A DNA stretch of 64,000 bases from Pukyongia sp. (GCA_030148705.1 JASBSY010000014.1:496001-560000), one strand, 5' to 3'; positions 45,355 to 54,790 are shown, numbered from the stretch's first letter. Made by a program: numbers and translations. The notes: a model not told the origin generated them from the letters alone.

Positions 45355-45958
45355 TCTGCACGTTGGTTTTAATGAATTTGTTGAGGGTTTGTAAGCCTGT
45401 TTTTGTGACAATTCCTCTTAGGTGATATTCGAGATAATCCTCCATGAGTTTAACCCTGTCGAAAGTCTCCAGAGGAAACAATTGCTCATCCTTAAGTCCG
45501 TTGACCCCGATAAAATAGATCCGTGATACAAAGTCGATGTCGAGGTTTTCGCGGTATAAACCAAGCTCCACTCCGCGCTGTAAGTTTCGAAGGGTGCATT
45601 GGGTCATTTTTGAATAGTGGAGCATCTTTAATTCTGAATAGATCTGTGGATAATATTTTTGTAATTGGAACTGGGGGGATGCCCGCTCATTTTTAAGATG
45701 AAGCATTACCAGCTTCTTGATTTCGTATAATTCTTCAATGGGGTCTTTCTGCAGATCGCAAATACAATCGATACCGTGGCAAATTGTATCGAACACTCCA
45801 AGGGTCACCGCCTTCACAAGGGCTGTTTTATTTTTAAAATGGGTATAGATCGTCTTTTTCGATATGGCCAGTTCATTGGCGATATCGTCCATGGTCACAC
45901 TTTTAAAGCCCAGAGTGAGAAACATCTTGGCGGCTTTTTCTATAATATTTTCCTTCAT
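45347..45958 (-). CDS. TetR/AcrR family regulator of the RND operon
   Basis: A 203-residue repressor from the ATG at 45956-45958. An in-frame TTG 12 bases upstream lies in the -7 promoter element and is excluded. Residues 1-50 hold the TetR DNA-binding domain (AAKMFLTLGFKSVTMDDIANELAISKKTIYTHFKNKTALVKAV). The ligand domain follows, with CICD and other segments of no clear specificity. First gene of the tetR-tolC-adaptor-pump operon. It probably represses its own promoter through the inverted repeat at 45980-46007 and is released by a pump substrate. Confidence 0.92.
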   Translation of the reverse strand: MKENIIEKAAKMFLTLGFKSVTMDDIANELAISKKTIYTHFKNKTALVKAVTLGVFDTICHGIDCICDLQKDPIEELYEIKKLVMLHLKNERASPQFQLQKYYPQIYSELKMLHYSKMTQCTLRNLQRGVELGLYRENLDIDFVSRIYFIGVNGLKDEQLFPLETFDRVKLMEDYLEYHLRGIVTKTGLQTLNKFIKTNVQNA

Positions 45959-45967
45959 AATGAAGCG

Positions 45968-46007
45968 CAAATGTATAACGGAAACTATAAAAACCTAAAA
46001 AGTTTCC
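45968..46007 (-). promoter_or_regulatory. Efflux operon promoter with candidate TetR operator
   Basis: On the minus strand TACATTTG (45968-45975) is a full -7 element. GGAAACT (45980-45986) and AGTTTCC (46001-46007) form a perfect 7-bp inverted repeat with a 14-base spacer, filling the region between the -7 and -33 positions, where a repressor would block RNA polymerase. Confidence 0.55.
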
Positions 46008-46111
46008 AAAGTTTTACATTTTTTTAACATTTATGTAACATTGAAACTTTTTTGGAATGCCCTTATCGTATTTATCATTACAAACAGTATTTTAGCGACA
46101 AATCTTCCTGC

Positions 46112-47086
46112 ATGCAACTACTAGAGAAATACAGCAAATCCCTCGAAATCCGTTTGTCTGCGGCTATAAAAAAGGAAGAGCCCTCCTCACTTTACGAACC
46201 TATTAGGTATATACTTTCACTAGGAGGAAAACGCCTTCGCCCGGTTCTAACCTTAATGTGTTGCGACTTCTTTGGTGAAGATCAGCTGAAAGCCATGAAT
46301 GCCGCACTGGCAGTGGAGCTCTTTCATAATTTTTCGCTTATTCACGACGACATTATGGATAATGCACCCCTGAGACGGGGGCAGGAAACCGTACATGAAA
46401 AATGGGACTTGAACACCGGGATTCTTTCCGGAGACGCCATGCTCATCCTGGCCTACCAGCTCTTTGAAGCCTACGAACCAAAATTATTCGTGTCCCTGGC
46501 TGAACTTTTTAGCAAGACAGCGATCGAGGTTTGTGAAGGCCAGCAATACGATGTCGATTTCGAGAATCGCGACGATGTAAGTATAGCCGAATATCTGAAA
46601 ATGATCGAATACAAGACCGCGGTTTTAATGGGAGCAGCTATGAAGATGGGCGCTGTTGTGGCAAATGCGCCCGAGGCAGATGCAGATAGGATATACGAAT
46701 TTGGGAAAAATCTCGGCATTGCATTCCAGTTACAGGACGACTACCTCGATGCCTTCGGAAATCCGGATTCCTTCGGAAAACAGTTAGGAGGGGACATTAT
46801 CTCGAACAAAAAGACCTTTTTGTACCTTCAGGCGCTAAATTCCGGAGCTAAAGAGGATGCATATAAACTGAGGGAACTTTACGGCACTCAGTCTGAAAAT
46901 CCTTCAGAGAAAATAATTATTGCCAGGCAGATATTCATCAATTCCGGCTCTGTAGAGGCTACTAAAAAAGCTATTAATACATATACCGATACCGCCAATT
47001 CGGTCTTAAACGATATCCAATTACCGGAGACCCATAAACAACAACTTCGCGATTTCGGAAAGTGGCTGATGACCAGGAGAATTTAA
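46112..47086 (+). CDS. Polyprenyl (all-trans) diphosphate synthase
   Basis: A 324-residue prenyltransferase from the ATG at 46112; an upstream in-frame TTG at 46052 is not supported. GGKRLRP (38-44), the first aspartate-rich motif DDIMD (79-83) with LRRG, and the second motif QDDYLDAFG are intact. It adds isopentenyl units to make farnesyl-, geranylgeranyl- or longer diphosphates for quinones, carotenoids or undecaprenol. The two residues before DDxxD (Ile-His) with upstream Phe suggest a medium to long chain, but length is not certain. Divergent from the efflux operon; overlaps the barrel protein gene by four bases, tail to tail. Confidence 0.92.
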   Translation: MQLLEKYSKSLEIRLSAAIKKEEPSSLYEPIRYILSLGGKRLRPVLTLMCCDFFGEDQLKAMNAALAVELFHNFSLIHDDIMDNAPLRRGQETVHEKWDLNTGILSGDAMLILAYQLFEAYEPKLFVSLAELFSKTAIEVCEGQQYDVDFENRDDVSIAEYLKMIEYKTAVLMGAAMKMGAVVANAPEADADRIYEFGKNLGIAFQLQDDYLDAFGNPDSFGKQLGGDIISNKKTFLYLQALNSGAKEDAYKLRELYGTQSENPSEKIIIARQIFINSGSVEATKKAINTYTDTANSVLNDIQLPETHKQQLRDFGKWLMTRRI

Positions 47087-47622
47087 AAGTACACTCTTAC
47101 AAAAGGCAGCCAGGCCGTTCCGTAAATACTCTCACCTTCTTTATAAAGTACGTCATATCGCAAACCCACGGTAACATGCTGAAGCCGATAACCCGCTCCT
47201 AAAAACAAGGCCGTGTACCAAAAGTTGGTTTCAGGTTCCCGCACAAATATAAGCCGCTGGTCGTATCGTCGATTTTCATTCAGCTGTTCCAACTCGGCTG
47301 AAAGCTGTATAGCCTGAATTATATTGTACAGAGCCAGCACGCTTCCACCCAGGATGGTAGAGCGGTAAAAATCCTTCTCACTGCGATAGGTGGCATTAAG
47401 GCCTAAGCCCGCTGCAAATTTTTCATCGAATTCGTAGATAGCACTGGGAGCCAGGGTCCCGCTGAAGTAATCACTCCCGAAACTTAATCCGACACCCCCT
47501 CCAAAGCGGACCTTACTCCAAAATTCATTTGGTGTTTCCTGCCCGTGAGTTGTATTAAAATACATACACAGGAGCAAGAAATTAAGTAACAGGAACTTTA
47601 TCTTGGGAAGGGGGATTTTCAT
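47083..47622 (-). CDS. Small outer-membrane beta-barrel-like protein
   Basis: A 179-residue protein with a signal peptide (cut near THGQ, residue ~28). The mature part is a series of short amphipathic strands (KVRFGGGVGLSFGSDYFSGTLAPSAIYEF, FLGAGYRLQHVTVGLRYDVLY) ending in WLPFVRVYF, typical of eight-stranded barrels. No specific function. Overlaps the polyprenyl synthase gene by four bases, tail to tail. Confidence 0.8.
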   Translation of the reverse strand: MKIPLPKIKFLLLNFLLLCMYFNTTHGQETPNEFWSKVRFGGGVGLSFGSDYFSGTLAPSAIYEFDEKFAAGLGLNATYRSEKDFYRSTILGGSVLALYNIIQAIQLSAELEQLNENRRYDQRLIFVREPETNFWYTALFLGAGYRLQHVTVGLRYDVLYKEGESIYGTAWLPFVRVYF

Positions 47623-47689
47623 ATGAAATTCTCGTGTCTCGACGATTATAAATATATAGATTAAAAAGGTTTAGTTATTTGATTTGTTG

Positions 47690-47697
47690 TAAATTTG
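47690..47697 (+). promoter_or_regulatory. sucA promoter, -7 element
   Basis: TAAATTTG matches the consensus and lies 38 bases before the chosen ATG at 47736; it excludes the upstream in-frame start at 47679. Confidence 0.55.
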
Positions 47698-47735
47698 TAC
47701 CGTTTTATCATTTAATGACCCTCGGTTTTCCAATT

Positions 47736-50489
47736 ATGGATCGATATTCTTTTCTCAATGCGGTACATCCTGCATATATCGCAGAACTTTACGACAAATA
47801 TTTGCAATTTCCCGATACTATTGAACCCAGCTGGAGGGCGTTTTTTCAGGGTTTCGATTTCGGTATAGAACACGGTTCCATCGAGGCCCTTGGCATTGAA
47901 GCTGAAGCCAGGATCCCGGAAAACGTGCTCAAGGAATTCCGGGTTATCCGGTTGATAGACGGCTACAGAACTCGTGGACACCTCTTTACCAAGACCAATC
48001 CCGTACGCGAAAGAAGGAAGTATACCCCTTCGCTCGATCTGGAGAATTTTGGTTTAAGCTCCGGCGATCTGCAAACAAAGTTCCAGGCCGGCGAAGTGCT
48101 TGGAATCGGAGAAGCTACCCTCGAGAATATACTGGTTCATCTCAATAAGATCTATTGTCAGAGTATTGGGATCGAATACATGTATATCAGGAAACCTGAG
48201 GAGATCGAATGGATTCAGCGGAAGCTCAATATAAACGACAATCAGCCAAATTTTTCCGCAGATCAGAAGCGATACATTCTGAAAAAATTAAACGAGGCGG
48301 TGTCCTTCGAAAACTTTCTTCACACTAAGTATGTGGGGCAAAAGCGATTTTCACTGGAAGGCGGGGAAAGCCTGATCCCGGCACTGGATACACTTATTGA
48401 AAGTGCGGCCGCTAAGGGCGTGGAACAATTTGTAATGGGGATGGCGCACCGCGGCCGCCTCAGCACACTTACGAATATTTTCGGGAAAAGTGCCAAGGAC
48501 ATCTTCAGTGAATTCGACGGCAAGGATTACGAGCAGGATATTTTCGACGGGGATGTGAAATACCACCTCGGATGGACCTCGCATCGGGAAACCGATGGAG
48601 GAAGAAAGATCAACCTCAACATAGCGCCTAACCCTTCTCACCTGGAAACGGTTGGTGCCGTTGTTCAGGGGATCGCCAGAGCTAAACAGGACAGGCACCA
48701 CAAGGAAAACATCAGTAAAGTACTCCCAATTGTTGTTCACGGAGATGCCGCAATTGCCGGTCAGGGAATTGTCTATGAGGTCGTGCAGATGGCACAACTG
48801 GAAGGGTATAAAACCGGAGGAACCATACACATCGTGGTAAACAACCAGGTTGGGTTCACAACAAACTACCTCGACGGACGATCATCTACCTACTGTACAG
48901 ATGTAGGTAAGGTTACGCTCTCTCCAATTCTCCACGTTAATGCCGACGATGTAGAAGCCGTGGTACACGCCGTATTGTTCGCCCTGGACTTCAGGATGGA
49001 ATTCGGCAGGGATGTATTTATCGATTTACTGGGTTACAGGAAATACGGGCATAACGAGGGGGATGAACCGCGATTTACGCAACCTAAATTATACAAGGCG
49101 ATTGCCAAGCATAGGAATCCGAGGGATATTTATGCGGAGAAATTGTTGAATGAAGGCGTCATCGAAAAAGGACACACCAGACAGCTGGAGCAGGAATACA
49201 AAGATAAGCTGGAGGAGAAACTGGAAGATTCACGCAAGGAAGAGAAGACCGAGATTACCGCCATCATGAAGGATGAGTGGACCGGTTTTACCTATGCCGA
49301 ACGCGATAGTATGGTGAAACCCTTCGACACTACGTTCAAAATGAAAGAGTTGGACAAGGTGGCCGAAGTGATTACCAGATTACCGGAGGATAAGAAGTTT
49401 CTGAGGAAAATATCAAAACTTATCGAAGCCCGGCATACAATGTACTTCGAGGATAATCGCCTGGACTGGGCTATGGGAGAATTACTGGCCTATGGCACCT
49501 TGCTGAAGGAAGGATACGATGTTCGTATCTCCGGCCAGGACGTTGAGCGAGGCACCTTCTCACACCGGCATGCGGTGGTAAAGGTAGAAGATAGCGAAGA
49601 AGAAGTTATCTTACTGAATGAACTTGACAGGGAGCAAGGAGATTTTTACATTTATAATTCACTGCTTTCCGAATACGGTGTAGTAGGCTTCGATTACGGG
49701 TATGCAATGGCGAGTCCGAAGACGCTGACAATTTGGGAGGCACAGTTTGGAGACTTTAGCAATGGAGCGCAGATCATGATCGATCAGTACATTTCCGCTT
49801 CCGAAGACAAATGGAAACTACAGAACGGATTGGTGATGCTTTTACCGCACGGATATGAGGGGCAGGGTGCAGAGCACTCTTCAGGACGAATGGAGCGTTA
49901 TCTGCAATTATGTGCCGTGGACAATATGTTTGTGGCCGACTGCACTACTCCGGCTAATTTTTATCACCTTCTCAGAAGGCAGATGAAGGTGAATTTCAGA
50001 AAACCGTTAATTGTATTTACACCTAAAAGCCTGCTTCGACATCCAAAAGTGGTCTCTACCAAAGAGGAACTCGCAAATGGCAGTTTTCAGCTGTTAATCG
50101 ACGATCCGGAGGCTAAGGTTAAAGATGTACGAACTTTGGTTTTTCTGAGTGGTAAGTTCTATTACGACCTGCTGGAAGCAAGAGAGGAACGAGGGCGTAA
50201 GGATGTGGCCCTGGTGCGTATAGAGCAACTGTTCCCACTTCCGAAAAACGAAATTGAGAAGATTTTAAAGAAATATAAGAACGCCACCGACATCGTCTGG
50301 GCTCAGGAAGAACCTAAGAATATGGGTGCGTATTCACATATGCTGATGCACTTTGAAGAATCGAGGAATTGGCGAGTTTGCAGCAGAAAGATGTATGCCG
50401 CCCCGGCCTCGGGAAGTTCAACAAGAAGCTTGCAACGTCATAAGCGAGTAATTGAAAGCGTTTTTGATAATACTGATACTAACAACTAA
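47736..50489 (+). CDS. sucA: 2-oxoglutarate dehydrogenase E1 component
   Basis: A 917-residue thiamine-diphosphate enzyme. The start MDRYSFLNAVHPAYIAELYDKYL is the conserved family N-terminus; two in-frame ATGs upstream (47715 and earlier) are less likely. Motifs: VEQFVMGMAHRGRLSTLTNIFGKS, KYHLGWTSHRE, PNPSHLETVGAVVQGIARAKQD, GDAAIAGQGIVYEVVQM, VGFTTNYLDGRSSTYCTDVGK, and in the second half GTFSHRHAV and LPHGYEGQGAEHSSGRMERYLQLCA. It decarboxylates 2-oxoglutarate and passes the succinyl group to E2 in the TCA cycle. sucB follows 26 bases later. Confidence 0.97.
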   Translation: MDRYSFLNAVHPAYIAELYDKYLQFPDTIEPSWRAFFQGFDFGIEHGSIEALGIEAEARIPENVLKEFRVIRLIDGYRTRGHLFTKTNPVRERRKYTPSLDLENFGLSSGDLQTKFQAGEVLGIGEATLENILVHLNKIYCQSIGIEYMYIRKPEEIEWIQRKLNINDNQPNFSADQKRYILKKLNEAVSFENFLHTKYVGQKRFSLEGGESLIPALDTLIESAAAKGVEQFVMGMAHRGRLSTLTNIFGKSAKDIFSEFDGKDYEQDIFDGDVKYHLGWTSHRETDGGRKINLNIAPNPSHLETVGAVVQGIARAKQDRHHKENISKVLPIVVHGDAAIAGQGIVYEVVQMAQLEGYKTGGTIHIVVNNQVGFTTNYLDGRSSTYCTDVGKVTLSPILHVNADDVEAVVHAVLFALDFRMEFGRDVFIDLLGYRKYGHNEGDEPRFTQPKLYKAIAKHRNPRDIYAEKLLNEGVIEKGHTRQLEQEYKDKLEEKLEDSRKEEKTEITAIMKDEWTGFTYAERDSMVKPFDTTFKMKELDKVAEVITRLPEDKKFLRKISKLIEARHTMYFEDNRLDWAMGELLAYGTLLKEGYDVRISGQDVERGTFSHRHAVVKVEDSEEEVILLNELDREQGDFYIYNSLLSEYGVVGFDYGYAMASPKTLTIWEAQFGDFSNGAQIMIDQYISASEDKWKLQNGLVMLLPHGYEGQGAEHSSGRMERYLQLCAVDNMFVADCTTPANFYHLLRRQMKVNFRKPLIVFTPKSLLRHPKVVSTKEELANGSFQLLIDDPEAKVKDVRTLVFLSGKFYYDLLEAREERGRKDVALVRIEQLFPLPKNEIEKILKKYKNATDIVWAQEEPKNMGAYSHMLMHFEESRNWRVCSRKMYAAPASGSSTRSLQRHKRVIESVFDNTDTNN

Positions 50490-50515
50490 TCCTTGTATAG
50501 GAAAATTATAGAATT

Positions 50516-51817
50516 ATGGCATTAGAAATGAAAGTCCCTTCACCGGGAGAATCCATAACCGAAGTAGAAATCGCCCAATGGCTTGTTGAGGATGGGGATT
50601 ATGTAGAAAAGGATCAGGCTATTGCCGAGGTCGATAGTGATAAAGCCACCCTGGAGTTACCTGCTGAAGCGAGTGGAATTATAACACTTAAAGCGGAAGA
50701 AGGTGATGCAGTGGCCGTAGGAGACGTGGTTTGTTTAATAGACACAGACGCACCCAGGCCCGATGGTGCAACTCAACCAGAGACTTATAAGAACCCGGGA
50801 GATGAGAAAGGCGAAGGTAATTCAGGTCCTGACCTCGATAAGGCCGATGCGGAAAATGCAGATACCGGTGAAAAGGCTGAGGCCTTAACCGAATCACCAT
50901 CAAAGAGTTCCACCCAAGAGCAGGGAGCTAAAAAGACCTACGCTACCGGTACGGCTTCCCCGGCAGCACGAAAAATATTGGATGAAAAAGGAATAGAGGC
51001 CGATAACGTAAAAGGAAGCGGACGAGATGGCCGGATTACCAAAGACGATGCTGTAAAGGCGACCCCTTCAATGGGAACTCCGGGACAAGGAGCCCGGGGG
51101 ACCGAGCGTACGAAATTATCGATGTTAAGAAGAAAGGTTGCCGAACGATTGGTTTCTGCTAAGAATGAAACCGCAATGCTGACTACTTTTAACGAAGTGG
51201 ATATGTCTGCCATCTTCGAACTGCGGAAACAGTATAAGGAGAAATTTAAAGACAAACACGGGGTTAGTCTGGGCTTTATGTCCTTTTTCACTCTAGCTGT
51301 TGTTCGCGCCCTGGATTTATATCCTGATGTGAATTCAATGATCGATGGCGATTACAAGATCACTTACGATTATAAAGACATCTCCATCGCCGTTTCCGGA
51401 CCGAAAGGTTTAATGGTTCCGGTGATTAGAAATGCCGAAAACCTTACCTTCAGGGGAGTGGAAAACGAAGTAAAACGACTTGCTCTGAGGGCTCGTGACG
51501 GACAGATCACCGTCGATGAGATGACGGGGGGAACCTTTACAATTTCAAACGGAGGAGTATTCGGGAGTATGCTTTCCACGCCAATTATCAACCCACCACA
51601 GTCGGGAATACTCGGAATGCACAATATAGTGGAACGTCCTGTCGTGAAAGACGGAGCCATCGTAGCAGCACCTGTTATGTTCGTGGCACTTAGTTACGAT
51701 CACCGGATAATCGATGGCAGGGAATCTGTAGGATTCTTGGTGGCAGTAAAAGAAGCCCTGGAAAATCCTTCAGAATTGTTGATGAACAATGATGCGAAAA
51801 AAGCTTTGGAACTATAG
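50516..51817 (+). CDS. sucB: 2-oxoglutarate dehydrogenase E2 (dihydrolipoyl succinyltransferase)
   Basis: A 433-residue protein. The lipoyl domain (1-80) carries the modified Lys43 in DSDKATLELP. A Pro/Glu/Ser-rich linker (80-140) leads to the E3-binding domain (about 145-182, ASPAARKILDEKGI, GSGRDGRITKDD). The catalytic domain (200-433) ends with SYDHRIIDG (His396, Asp400). It forms the multimeric core of the complex. E3 (lpd) is not in this window. Followed by a terminator. Confidence 0.97.
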   Translation: MALEMKVPSPGESITEVEIAQWLVEDGDYVEKDQAIAEVDSDKATLELPAEASGIITLKAEEGDAVAVGDVVCLIDTDAPRPDGATQPETYKNPGDEKGEGNSGPDLDKADAENADTGEKAEALTESPSKSSTQEQGAKKTYATGTASPAARKILDEKGIEADNVKGSGRDGRITKDDAVKATPSMGTPGQGARGTERTKLSMLRRKVAERLVSAKNETAMLTTFNEVDMSAIFELRKQYKEKFKDKHGVSLGFMSFFTLAVVRALDLYPDVNSMIDGDYKITYDYKDISIAVSGPKGLMVPVIRNAENLTFRGVENEVKRLALRARDGQITVDEMTGGTFTISNGGVFGSMLSTPIINPPQSGILGMHNIVERPVVKDGAIVAAPVMFVALSYDHRIIDGRESVGFLVAVKEALENPSELLMNNDAKKALEL

Positions 51818-51841
51818 AGAATAATAAGACCAATATAATTG

Positions 51842-51870
51842 ATAAAGCCCGGTTGATGCCGGGCTTTATT
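51842..51870 (+). terminator. Intrinsic terminator of sucAB
   Basis: A perfect 11-bp stem (51842-51852 with 51859-51869) over a 6-base loop, ending CTTTATT; its symmetry could also stop minus-strand transcripts. Confidence 0.82.
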
Positions 51871-51900
51871 GGTTAGTTAGTCAAATCTTAACGGACTTTT

Positions 51901-52032
51901 TTATGAAACGAAATAGTTTATAATATTCAGTAATATAACTGTCACTATACAAACTGCAAGTGCAATTACGAATACTCTCTGAACTACGCTCTTATTATGC
52001 TTATCTTTTTTAGATATCATAAGACCTTTCAT
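51901..52032 (-). CDS. Predicted 43-residue single-helix membrane microprotein
   Basis: A minus-strand ATG (52030-52032) opens 43 codons and a TAA. The N-terminus is basic (MKGLMISKKDKHNKSVVQRV), followed by one hydrophobic helix of about 22 residues (FVIALAVCIVTVILLNIINYFV), the layout of a membrane-anchored small protein with its N-terminus inside. It lies 75 bases after the response regulator on the same strand, with a perfect 16-bp palindrome in the gap. No homology is claimed. Read-through peptide or chance ORF are alternatives, but the charge and hydrophobicity pattern favours a gene. Confidence 0.5.
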   Translation of the reverse strand: MKGLMISKKDKHNKSVVQRVFVIALAVCIVTVILLNIINYFVS

Positions 52033-52067
52033 GTAGTAAAATTCAGAAAGTTTTCTCTAATCTGAAA

Positions 52068-52083
52068 TACGTGTTAACACGTA
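52068..52083. promoter_or_regulatory. Perfect 16-bp palindrome between response regulator and microprotein
   Basis: TACGTGTTAACACGTA is a perfect dyad, 36 bases before the microprotein ATG. A dimeric NarL-type response regulator is a natural candidate ligand, and one is encoded next door. Confidence 0.45.
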
Positions 52084-52106
52084 AATTCTTTTATAACAGG
52101 GCCTTA

Positions 52107-52739
52107 TTACTGCAATTTATCGTGATGTTCCTTGGCCCAGCTGAGTAAACTGTTGGTTTTTGGCTCCAGATTTAGCTTGTGGATAATATTGGAGCGGTGC
52201 TTTTCAACAGTTCGATATGAAATAAAAAGAAGGGAGGCAATTTCCTTATTGGTCTTGTTACGGGCAATTAGCTTTAAAATTTTCTTTTCGGAAGGTGTAA
52301 GAACATTCAAGGCTTCGTCGTCTGCGGCGTTTACGTTCAGCATATCGGTAATTTTCTGACTGAAATAGGGTTCGCCCTGTGAAACTGTATCAATACAGTT
52401 CTCTATTTCCTCTATGGCAAATTCCTTTAAGATATACCCAAAGATATTTAGTTCCTGAGCCTTGTTATACAACTCTTTTTCCTTGTGAAGGGTAATGAGA
52501 ACGATTTTAGTGTGCAGGCCGTTAGTCTTACATTTTTTCGCAATCTCGAGTCCGGACATAAACGGCATCTGTATATCGAGGATGGCAATATCCGGCTTTA
52601 ATTTGGTGATTAGGTTATACGCCTCCCTGCCCGTAGAACCACTCCCTACGATATTGTATTTCTTTTCAATGAGGAAGTCGTTTAATCCTTTAAGGAGTAA
52701 CGGGTGATCATCGGCTGTTATAATAGACTGGTGTCTCAC
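52107..52739 (-). CDS. NarL/LuxR family response regulator
   Basis: A 210-residue two-domain regulator. The receiver has Asp10-Asp11 and the phosphoacceptor Asp55 (AILDIQMP), and the conserved Lys in ITLHKEKE. The C-terminal LuxR helix-turn-helix (about 145-205) reads LTPSEKKILKLIARNKTNKEIASLLFISYRTVEKHRSNI. Its start overlaps the kinase stop by four bases, so the pair is co-translated. Target genes are unknown; the palindrome just downstream is a candidate site. Confidence 0.94.
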   Translation of the reverse strand: MRHQSIITADDHPLLLKGLNDFLIEKKYNIVGSGSTGREAYNLITKLKPDIAILDIQMPFMSGLEIAKKCKTNGLHTKIVLITLHKEKELYNKAQELNIFGYILKEFAIEEIENCIDTVSQGEPYFSQKITDMLNVNAADDEALNVLTPSEKKILKLIARNKTNKEIASLLFISYRTVEKHRSNIIHKLNLEPKTNSLLSWAKEHHDKLQ

Positions 52740-54757
52740 GAGATTGGAAATTGAAATTGAAGCGTAGTACCAATGTTTGCAATCGATTCCACTTTCATAT
52801 TGCCATTTAAAAATTTTGTCCGTTCCAGAAGCGTCTTAAGCCCCAGAGACTTTACACTCTGAAATTTTTCAGGAAAATCGAACCCAACCCCATTGTCCTT
52901 GACAGAGATTACTACAATATTAGTTAATTTTTTCACAGATACCTTGCTGGCTTCAGCTTTTGCATGTTTGAGTACATTACTTAGGCTTTCCTGGACAATT
53001 CTGTAAATATTCACTTCAGCTTCTTTGTTAAAAATATTATCGATATTATCGATTTCAGATGAAATAAATAATGAGGTATTCTCGTCGATCTGGGTGATGG
53101 TATACTCCAGGGCTTTGGTAATACCCATTTCCTGAAGCTGAAACGGGTGAAGATCGCGCGAAATAGTCCTTACTTCCTCAATGGATTCATCCACCATATT
53201 CCGGGTTTCTGCATCGCCGGAGGCAATTAATTTATTCTTTATAACCAACAACCGCTGCCCCAGGCCATCGTGCAGGTCTTTGGAGATCCGCATCCGTTCC
53301 TCTTCCTGGGAGACAATTAATTTCTGACTGAATTTTTCCTGAAGGATCTTTTTGTTTTTGAAATAGAGTTGATTCCGGTATAAGAGGATCACCCCAAAAA
53401 ACAGCAAAAGTGCAACTCCACCAAAGATCAAAAGGTTGCGGAACGTCTGATTGTCCTTCTCGAGAAGTTGAATGCTGGTGTTCTTTTCAACCAGGTCTCT
53501 TTCGGTTTTTTCGGTTTCATACAGGGTTTGGTAATAAGCCAGAGAAATTGCCACTTCCCGGTTGTAAATGGAGTCCTTGAGCGTTGAATAACTCAATTCA
53601 TGCTCCATTGCTTCCTTGTACTCTTTCTGGGCCGAATAGATTTCCGAAAGCATTTTGTGCGATGCCAGAATATTCTCCTCGTACTTCAGGATTAGTGCAT
53701 ATTTAAGTCGTTGCTTGGCGTATTGCAATGCAATATCATAGTTGCCTACCGTATAATTGTACCTGGCATTCGCCCCTAAAAACTGGCATACTGTAATAAG
53801 GTCGCCCGTGGAATCCCTGTTGTATTCGTTTATAAGTTTCAGGTATTTTTCGGCTGCCGTGAGATTCCCCTGCTCGCAGTAATAATCTACAAGTTCGGTA
53901 TAAATATACAGGGCATTGGAGGTCTTTTCTTTTTTATCTATGGATTCGGACAAGGCCGATTCGGCCTTCATAAGAAATTCCAGGTATTTTTCCTTATTAC
54001 CTATTTTCTCGTAATCCAGGGCCTGATTATAGTATTCGGTTGGAAGATGGTGCAGAAGTCCAAGTTCCAGAATGTTCGCAATATTCTTTTGCCGTTCTGT
54101 CATCGCTTTTTCGTGAAAACCATTCATGCTGAACATGGTGGTAATTCCCTGTTGCGCGTAGAACATATATTCATAATCTTTCAGGGCTTCGAAATAATCG
54201 TAAGCTTTCCGGTAACTTTCACCCGCCGGGACGAATTTACCCATATTCGAATATGCCTGTCCGCTGAACAAATAAGCGTCTGCTACATACAGAGAATCCT
54301 CGTCCGAAAAGTTAGCAATGGCCAGCTTATAATCCTCGATTGCATCGTTGAGGTTTAACTTGTTATTGGACATTCCTCTTTTCAGATAGAGTCCCCCCAG
54401 AAGGTAACTGCTGGTGATCTTGTATTTCCTGGCCAGGATACCGTCTATAATGGTCAATGCTTTACGCGGATCATTTTTCAGCACACTCAGGCTGTGATGG
54501 ACCCGAATCATTTTTCGCGCAGCGGCATTTATGCTGTCGAGTTCCTTTGCGAATTCAATATATTCCAGGCTGTATTTAACGAAAGAGTCGAGGTCGAGCT
54601 TGGAAGCCTTGCTTACCACAGAATCCATTGCTACTAATCGTTCTCCGTCTGTTGAAGCAGTTTGAGCTAATTTCTTATAAAAAGTAATATCCTGCGCCCA
54701 CCCGAAAAAAGGAAGTGTTAAGATTAGAATGACTATGATTCTGGTCACGACCAACAT
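52736..54757 (-). CDS. TPR sensor histidine kinase (HisKA_3)
   Basis: A 673-residue membrane kinase. An N-terminal signal peptide or anchor (1-21) leads into a large tetratricopeptide-repeat sensor region (about 40-410). One transmembrane helix follows at about 440-460 (LLIFGGVALLLFFGVILLY). The HisKA_3 dimerisation helix has the phosphorylated His496 in KDLHDGLGQR. The ATPase domain has the N box ESLSNVLKHA and DNGVGFD (Asp621). No input ligand is known for this family; the TPR part is periplasmic by prediction. It forms an operon with the response regulator. Confidence 0.93.
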   Translation of the reverse strand: MLVVTRIIVILILTLPFFGWAQDITFYKKLAQTASTDGERLVAMDSVVSKASKLDLDSFVKYSLEYIEFAKELDSINAAARKMIRVHHSLSVLKNDPRKALTIIDGILARKYKITSSYLLGGLYLKRGMSNNKLNLNDAIEDYKLAIANFSDEDSLYVADAYLFSGQAYSNMGKFVPAGESYRKAYDYFEALKDYEYMFYAQQGITTMFSMNGFHEKAMTERQKNIANILELGLLHHLPTEYYNQALDYEKIGNKEKYLEFLMKAESALSESIDKKEKTSNALYIYTELVDYYCEQGNLTAAEKYLKLINEYNRDSTGDLITVCQFLGANARYNYTVGNYDIALQYAKQRLKYALILKYEENILASHKMLSEIYSAQKEYKEAMEHELSYSTLKDSIYNREVAISLAYYQTLYETEKTERDLVEKNTSIQLLEKDNQTFRNLLIFGGVALLLFFGVILLYRNQLYFKNKKILQEKFSQKLIVSQEEERMRISKDLHDGLGQRLLVIKNKLIASGDAETRNMVDESIEEVRTISRDLHPFQLQEMGITKALEYTITQIDENTSLFISSEIDNIDNIFNKEAEVNIYRIVQESLSNVLKHAKAEASKVSVKKLTNIVVISVKDNGVGFDFPEKFQSVKSLGLKTLLERTKFLNGNMKVESIANIGTTLQFQFPIS

Positions 54758-54790
54758 CTATAAGTATTTTTTGGGGAACTGGTTAGTACA

